DNA of 9,056 nt, taken from contig CALYVJ010000048.1 in assembly GCA_945494195.1 (NCBI GenBank), forward strand, positions 1 through 9,056, read 5' to 3'. Below, one piece after another: positions 6,544-9,056 of this stretch (the stretch's first letter is position 1; every line of letters starts with the position of its first letter). The stretch is from an uncultured Selenomonas sp. GTDB taxonomy: Bacteria > Bacillota > Negativicutes > Selenomonadales > Selenomonadaceae. A program made the position numbers and the translations under genes. The notes under the pieces were generated by a model. It had not been told where the DNA came from and ran no database searches. It was given only the letters and a program-made list of their open reading frames with translations.

Positions 6544-7515
6544 TCAAAAATCACGGTCGCCAATAAAATCTGCCACCATGACAAAGGCCTCACGAATCTC
6601 CGGTGCCAGATTGTCCGGCAGTACTCCACGAGCCCGGTCGAGGTACTCCTCCACCTTTTCCTTGGCAATCTCAACGCCATCGGTTGCCTTGACAATCGCC
6701 AAGGCCCGCATTACCATTTCATCCGTCATAGCGGGATCCGTCACGATTTTCTCAAGCTCGTCAGCATCTGCACTTACGTTCAAGGCATGGATAACCGGCA
6801 GCGTGACAATTCCCTGACGGATATCATTTCCTGCTGGTTTACCGATTTTCTCTGATGTCTGCAAGATATCGAGCAAATCATCCGTAATCTGGAATGCCAT
6901 GCCAATGCAATGGCCATATTCCGCCAAACGGCGAACTTCTTCCTGACCAAAACCGCCCACATAGGCACCGAGTTCACAACAAATCTCCAAGAAATCTGCC
7001 GTCTTCTTCTGGATACGATTATAGTAATTATCCAAATCCTTTACGGCATGGTAAACCGTATGGTTCTGAATAATCTCACCGACACTCAGATTGCAGACCA
7101 AATCGGCCAGCCGCTTGGATACGTAATTTCCGTATTCCCCATCGGCAATGAGTCCAAAAGCCTTAGCAAAAATATAGTCACCGCTCAGGATGGCTACCTG
7201 ATTGTCCCATTTGGCATTCGCCGTAATGCTGCCACGGCGCGTATCTGCTTCATCGATGACATCATCATGTACCAGAGACGCCGTATGAATGAGTTCTAAC
7301 GCCTCAGCCAACGGCAGCAGCCGTTCTAAGCTGTAAGACGGGCCGCCATGAGCAGCCAGCAAGCAAAGAGCCGGACGAATTCGTTTCCCTCCGGCCGTTA
7401 CCAAATGCGTACCTATTTCCGTCACCAGATCTACCGGCGAGGACACCGCTCCAATCAAGCCCTCATTGAGTTTCTCTATATCCTCTTGTATTACATCAAA
7501 CATAGTGTTTGACAC
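6544..7515 (-). CDS. Long-chain polyprenyl diphosphate synthase (heptaprenyl/octaprenyl type)
   Basis: This trans-prenyl synthase adds isopentenyl diphosphate units to an allylic diphosphate, most likely to make the menaquinone side chain. Numbered from GTG 7515 (323 residues), it has GGKRIRP (42-48), the first Asp-rich motif DDVID (84-88) with following TRRG, the second DDLLD (212-216), GKPAGNDIRQG (225-235) and a C-terminal IGDRDF. The small residues before the first Asp-rich motif (HTASLVHDD, Ala at -5) lack the bulky aromatic that stops short-chain enzymes, so I infer a C30-C45 product; the exact length cannot be read from sequence. The possible starts are GTG 7524, GTG 7515 and ATG 7503. 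AGGTGA (7521-7526) five bases before GTG 7515 supports that one. No separate small subunit of the HepS type is visible. The likely role is supplying prenyl donor to the UbiA-family enzyme downstream. Confidence 0.94.
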   Translation of the reverse strand: MSNTMFDVIQEDIEKLNEGLIGAVSSPVDLVTEIGTHLVTAGGKRIRPALCLLAAHGGPSYSLERLLPLAEALELIHTASLVHDDVIDEADTRRGSITANAKWDNQVAILSGDYIFAKAFGLIADGEYGNYVSKRLADLVCNLSVGEIIQNHTVYHAVKDLDNYYNRIQKKTADFLEICCELGAYVGGFGQEEVRRLAEYGHCIGMAFQITDDLLDILQTSEKIGKPAGNDIRQGIVTLPVIHALNVSADADELEKIVTDPAMTDEMVMRALAIVKATDGVEIAKEKVEEYLDRARGVLPDNLAPEIREAFVMVADFIGDRDF

Positions 7516-7520
7516 GCTTA

Positions 7521-7526
7521 TCACCT
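7521..7526 (-). promoter_or_regulatory. Ribosome binding site for the polyprenyl synthase GTG start
   Basis: AGGTGA on the minus strand lies five bases before GTG at 7515. It overlaps the alternative GTG at 7524 and is 17 bases from ATG 7503, too far to serve that start well. Confidence 0.5.
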
Positions 7527-7565
7527 ACAAAAATTCGTATTTATCACTTCATAGCATATTGTCAT

Positions 7566-7594
7566 ATTTTACTACAAATACCCATTTTTGTCAT
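7566..7594 (-). promoter_or_regulatory. Promoter candidate for the polyprenyl synthase-tatB unit
   Basis: On the minus strand, ATGACA (7589-7594) is followed after exactly 17 bases by TAAAAT (7566-7571). Each hexamer matches the sigma-A consensus at five of six positions. The start would lie near 7559, giving a leader of about 44 bases before GTG 7515. The roughly 100-base AT-rich gap after the preceding gene supports a new unit here. A second, weaker set (ATGACA at 7560-7565, 16 bases, TAAATA at 7538-7543) overlaps downstream. Confidence 0.5.
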
Positions 7595-7618
7595 CGATAA
7601 AACGCATAAAATTTATCG

Positions 7619-8065
7619 TTAATGATGTCTACGATAAGCCTTCGGCCGGCCGAGAATTTCCGCCAGGACTACTGCCTGCTGCGCCGATTTGGGGGTAAGG
7701 ATAGGAATCCGCACTTGCGGCTGCCGCCGGGAAACCTTTGCCAGTTTGGCCTGTACTTCATAGGCAGCCTGTTCTGCCGCCCGGATTTGTTCTTCCTCAC
7801 GCACCCGCTGTTTGTGGTATTCTTCCTCGCGCCGCTTTGCCGCCTGCTCCTGACGGTATGCTTGTTCCTGCTGGAGTATCCAGTCAGCATCCCGCTTAGC
7901 AGTATCCGGTGCATTGCGCAGTTCCGGAATATTGAACCCCAGCTTCCCACCGTTTTTCGCCGCTGGATTTTCTTGTCTTGGTACAGGGACATTTTTCTTG
8001 CTGCCTTTTTTATCCGACAGCACAGCAAACAAAACAAATACAATAATCATCAGGACCGATTCCAT
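7619..8065 (-). CDS. Unrecognised small membrane-anchored coiled-coil protein next to floA
   Basis: I do not recognise a named family for this 148-residue protein. It starts with a hydrophobic segment (ESVLMIIVFVLFAVL, 2-16) followed at once by a basic stretch (DKKGSKKN), so it is probably a single-pass membrane anchor with the rest in the cytoplasm. A Pro- and Asn-containing linker follows. Residues about 58-115 are rich in Glu, Gln, Arg, Lys and Ala, as expected for a long charged helix or coiled coil. The C-terminus (PILTPKSAQQAVVLAEILG, then RPKAYRRHH) looks like a separate short conserved element, similar in form to tails I recall in other Firmicute hypothetical proteins, though I cannot confirm this. 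The ribosome binding site AAGGAGGT (8070-8077) overlaps the floA stop codon, so translation is probably coupled to floA. A part in flotillin-dependent membrane organisation is only a context-based guess. Confidence 0.85.
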   Translation of the reverse strand: MESVLMIIVFVLFAVLSDKKGSKKNVPVPRQENPAAKNGGKLGFNIPELRNAPDTAKRDADWILQQEQAYRQEQAAKRREEEYHKQRVREEEQIRAAEQAAYEVQAKLAKVSRRQPQVRIPILTPKSAQQAVVLAEILGRPKAYRRHH

Positions 8066-8075
8066 GATGACCTCC

Positions 8076-9056
8076 TTACTTCACGGGAGCCGTTGGTGCC
8101 TGAAACTTCCCCTGACCTTCGCCAGAAGCACTGATGGCATTACGCATATCCGTATCCGCCTGAACATTGTTTAAATTATAGTAATCCATGACCCCCAATT
8201 TGCCTTCACGAAGAGCCTGAGCCATAGCGTGCGGGACTTCAGCCTGGGCCTCGACGACTTTGGCTTCCATCTCCTGGGTATAGGCCTTCATTTCCTGCTC
8301 TTTGGCTACTGCCATAGCACGACGTTCCTCCGCCTTTGCCTGGGCAATGCGCTTGTCGGCCTCTGCCTGATCCGTCTGGAGTTCAGCACCGATATTGCGT
8401 CCGACATCCACATCGGCAATATCGATGGAAAGAATTTCAAAGGCTGTTCCTGCATCGAGCCCCTTGCCCAGCACCGTCTTCGAGATATCATCCGGATTGG
8501 CCAGCACATCGTTATGGCTTTCCGAAGACCCCACGGTCGTAACAATGCCTTCGCCAACGCGGGCAATGATGGTAGGTTCACCAGCACCACCGACCAAACG
8601 ATCGATATTCGCACGAACCGTAACCCTGGCCTTGATCTTGAGCTCGATACCGTTCTTGGCCACAGCCGAAACCACTGGCGTCTCGATCACCTTCGGGTTA
8701 ACGCTCATCTGAACGGCTTCAAGTACGTCACGACCAGCCAAATCAATAGCAGCCGAACGCTCAAATGGCAGAGGAATCTGGGCACGATGGGCTGCAATCA
8801 ATGCATCTACCACCTTATCAACATTACCGCCAGCCAGATAATGCGCCTCAAGCTGATTAACAGCCACATTCAATCCGGCTTTATTTGCTTTGATGAGCGG
8901 CAGGATAATCTTTGCTGGCGGAACGCGGCGCATGCGCATACCAACCAACGTGACAATCCCCACCCGAACATCTGCAGCCAGCGCCGAAATCCAGAGCCCC
9001 AACGGCACAAAATGCAAAAATATCATAACAAAAGCAATGAGCAATACCAGGAAAAA
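8076..9056 (-). CDS. floA: Flotillin-like protein FloA, 5' end outside the window
   Basis: FloA is a bacterial flotillin that scaffolds functional membrane microdomains. The frame is open to the right edge; TTG at 9044 is the first possible start inside the window, but codons for FFLV precede it and the family normally begins some 10-20 residues earlier, so the true start is probably outside. Visible features are the N-terminal hydrophobic segment, [69 protein letters not shown] and [20 protein letters not shown]. It ends with the Glu-Ala-rich helical region typical of flotillins ([17 protein letters not shown] and onward). The tail after [22 protein letters not shown] is short and ends in QAPTAPVK. 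The family often lies next to an NfeD-type gene, which may be just upstream but is not visible. The stop codon TAA (8076-8078) is embedded in the ribosome binding site of the next gene. Confidence 0.97.
   Translation of the reverse strand, partial: FFLVLLIAFVMIFLHFVPLGLWISALAADVRVGIVTLVGMRMRRVPPAKIILPLIKANKAGLNVAVNQLEAHYLAGGNVDKVVDALIAAHRAQIPLPFERSAAIDLAGRDVLEAVQMSVNPKVIETPVVSAVAKNGIELKIKARVTVRANIDRLVGGAGEPTIIARVGEGIVTTVGSSESHNDVLANPDDISKTVLGKGLDAGTAFEILSIDIADVDVGRNIGAELQTDQAEADKRIAQAKAEERRAMAVAKEQEMKAYTQEMEAKVVEAQAEVPHAMAQALREGKLGVMDYYNLNNVQADTDMRNAISASGEGQGKFQAPTAPVK

Noticed and set aside
7595..7618. Hairpin after the floA-linked gene as a terminator
   Set aside because: The stem is only 7 bp (CGATAAA with TTTATCG), AT-rich, with a 10-base loop and no T-run after it on the minus strand.
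1..9056. Mobile elements, CRISPR, toxin-antitoxin or defence genes
   Set aside because: No spaced direct repeats, transposase motifs or integrase motifs were seen. All real genes are chromosomal housekeeping types apart from the single unknown beside floA.

Overview
All genes supported in this 9-kb window lie on the minus strand, so transcription runs from the right edge to the left. The gene content suggests a diderm Firmicute of the Negativicutes, probably a Selenomonas, Mitsuokella or Megamonas relative. This is an inference from three things: FloA and formate-tetrahydrofolate ligase of Firmicutes type, a Tat system with a recognisable TatB, and a quinone pathway that uses UbiA- and UbiD-family proteins. 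No rRNA, tRNA, CRISPR, insertion sequence or phage gene was seen, and no gene-free stretch exceeds 300 bases.

Layout in transcription order: (1) a 5'-truncated flotillin gene, floA (8076-9056), closely followed by an unrecognised small membrane-anchored coiled-coil protein (7619-8065). (2) A gap of about 100 bases with a good sigma-A-type promoter candidate (7566-7594), then a long-chain polyprenyl diphosphate synthase (6544-7515) and a TatB-like gene (6146-6505). This unit ends in a perfect 14-bp-stem terminator (6098-6132). (3) A 39-base inverted repeat (6059-6097), a near-consensus promoter (6022-6050), and a six-gene cluster with little or no space between genes: tatA, tatC, a UbiD-family decarboxylase, a UbiA-family prenyltransferase, folD and fhs. 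The fhs gene runs off the left edge.

How the genes fit together: the prenyl synthase, UbiA protein and UbiD protein can supply the side chain, prenyl transfer and ring decarboxylation of menaquinone, probably by the futalosine route. Tat exports folded, cofactor-bearing redox enzymes, which often take electrons from quinones. FolD and Fhs are adjacent steps of one-carbon folate metabolism. FloA organises membrane microdomains that depend on polyisoprenoid lipids.

This is mostly housekeeping DNA, and I do not see a clearly new system. The points worth a second look are the terminator, dyad and promoter that split tatB from tatAC, the unknown protein beside floA, the apparent C-terminal tail on Fhs, and the run of non-ATG starts among the quinone genes.
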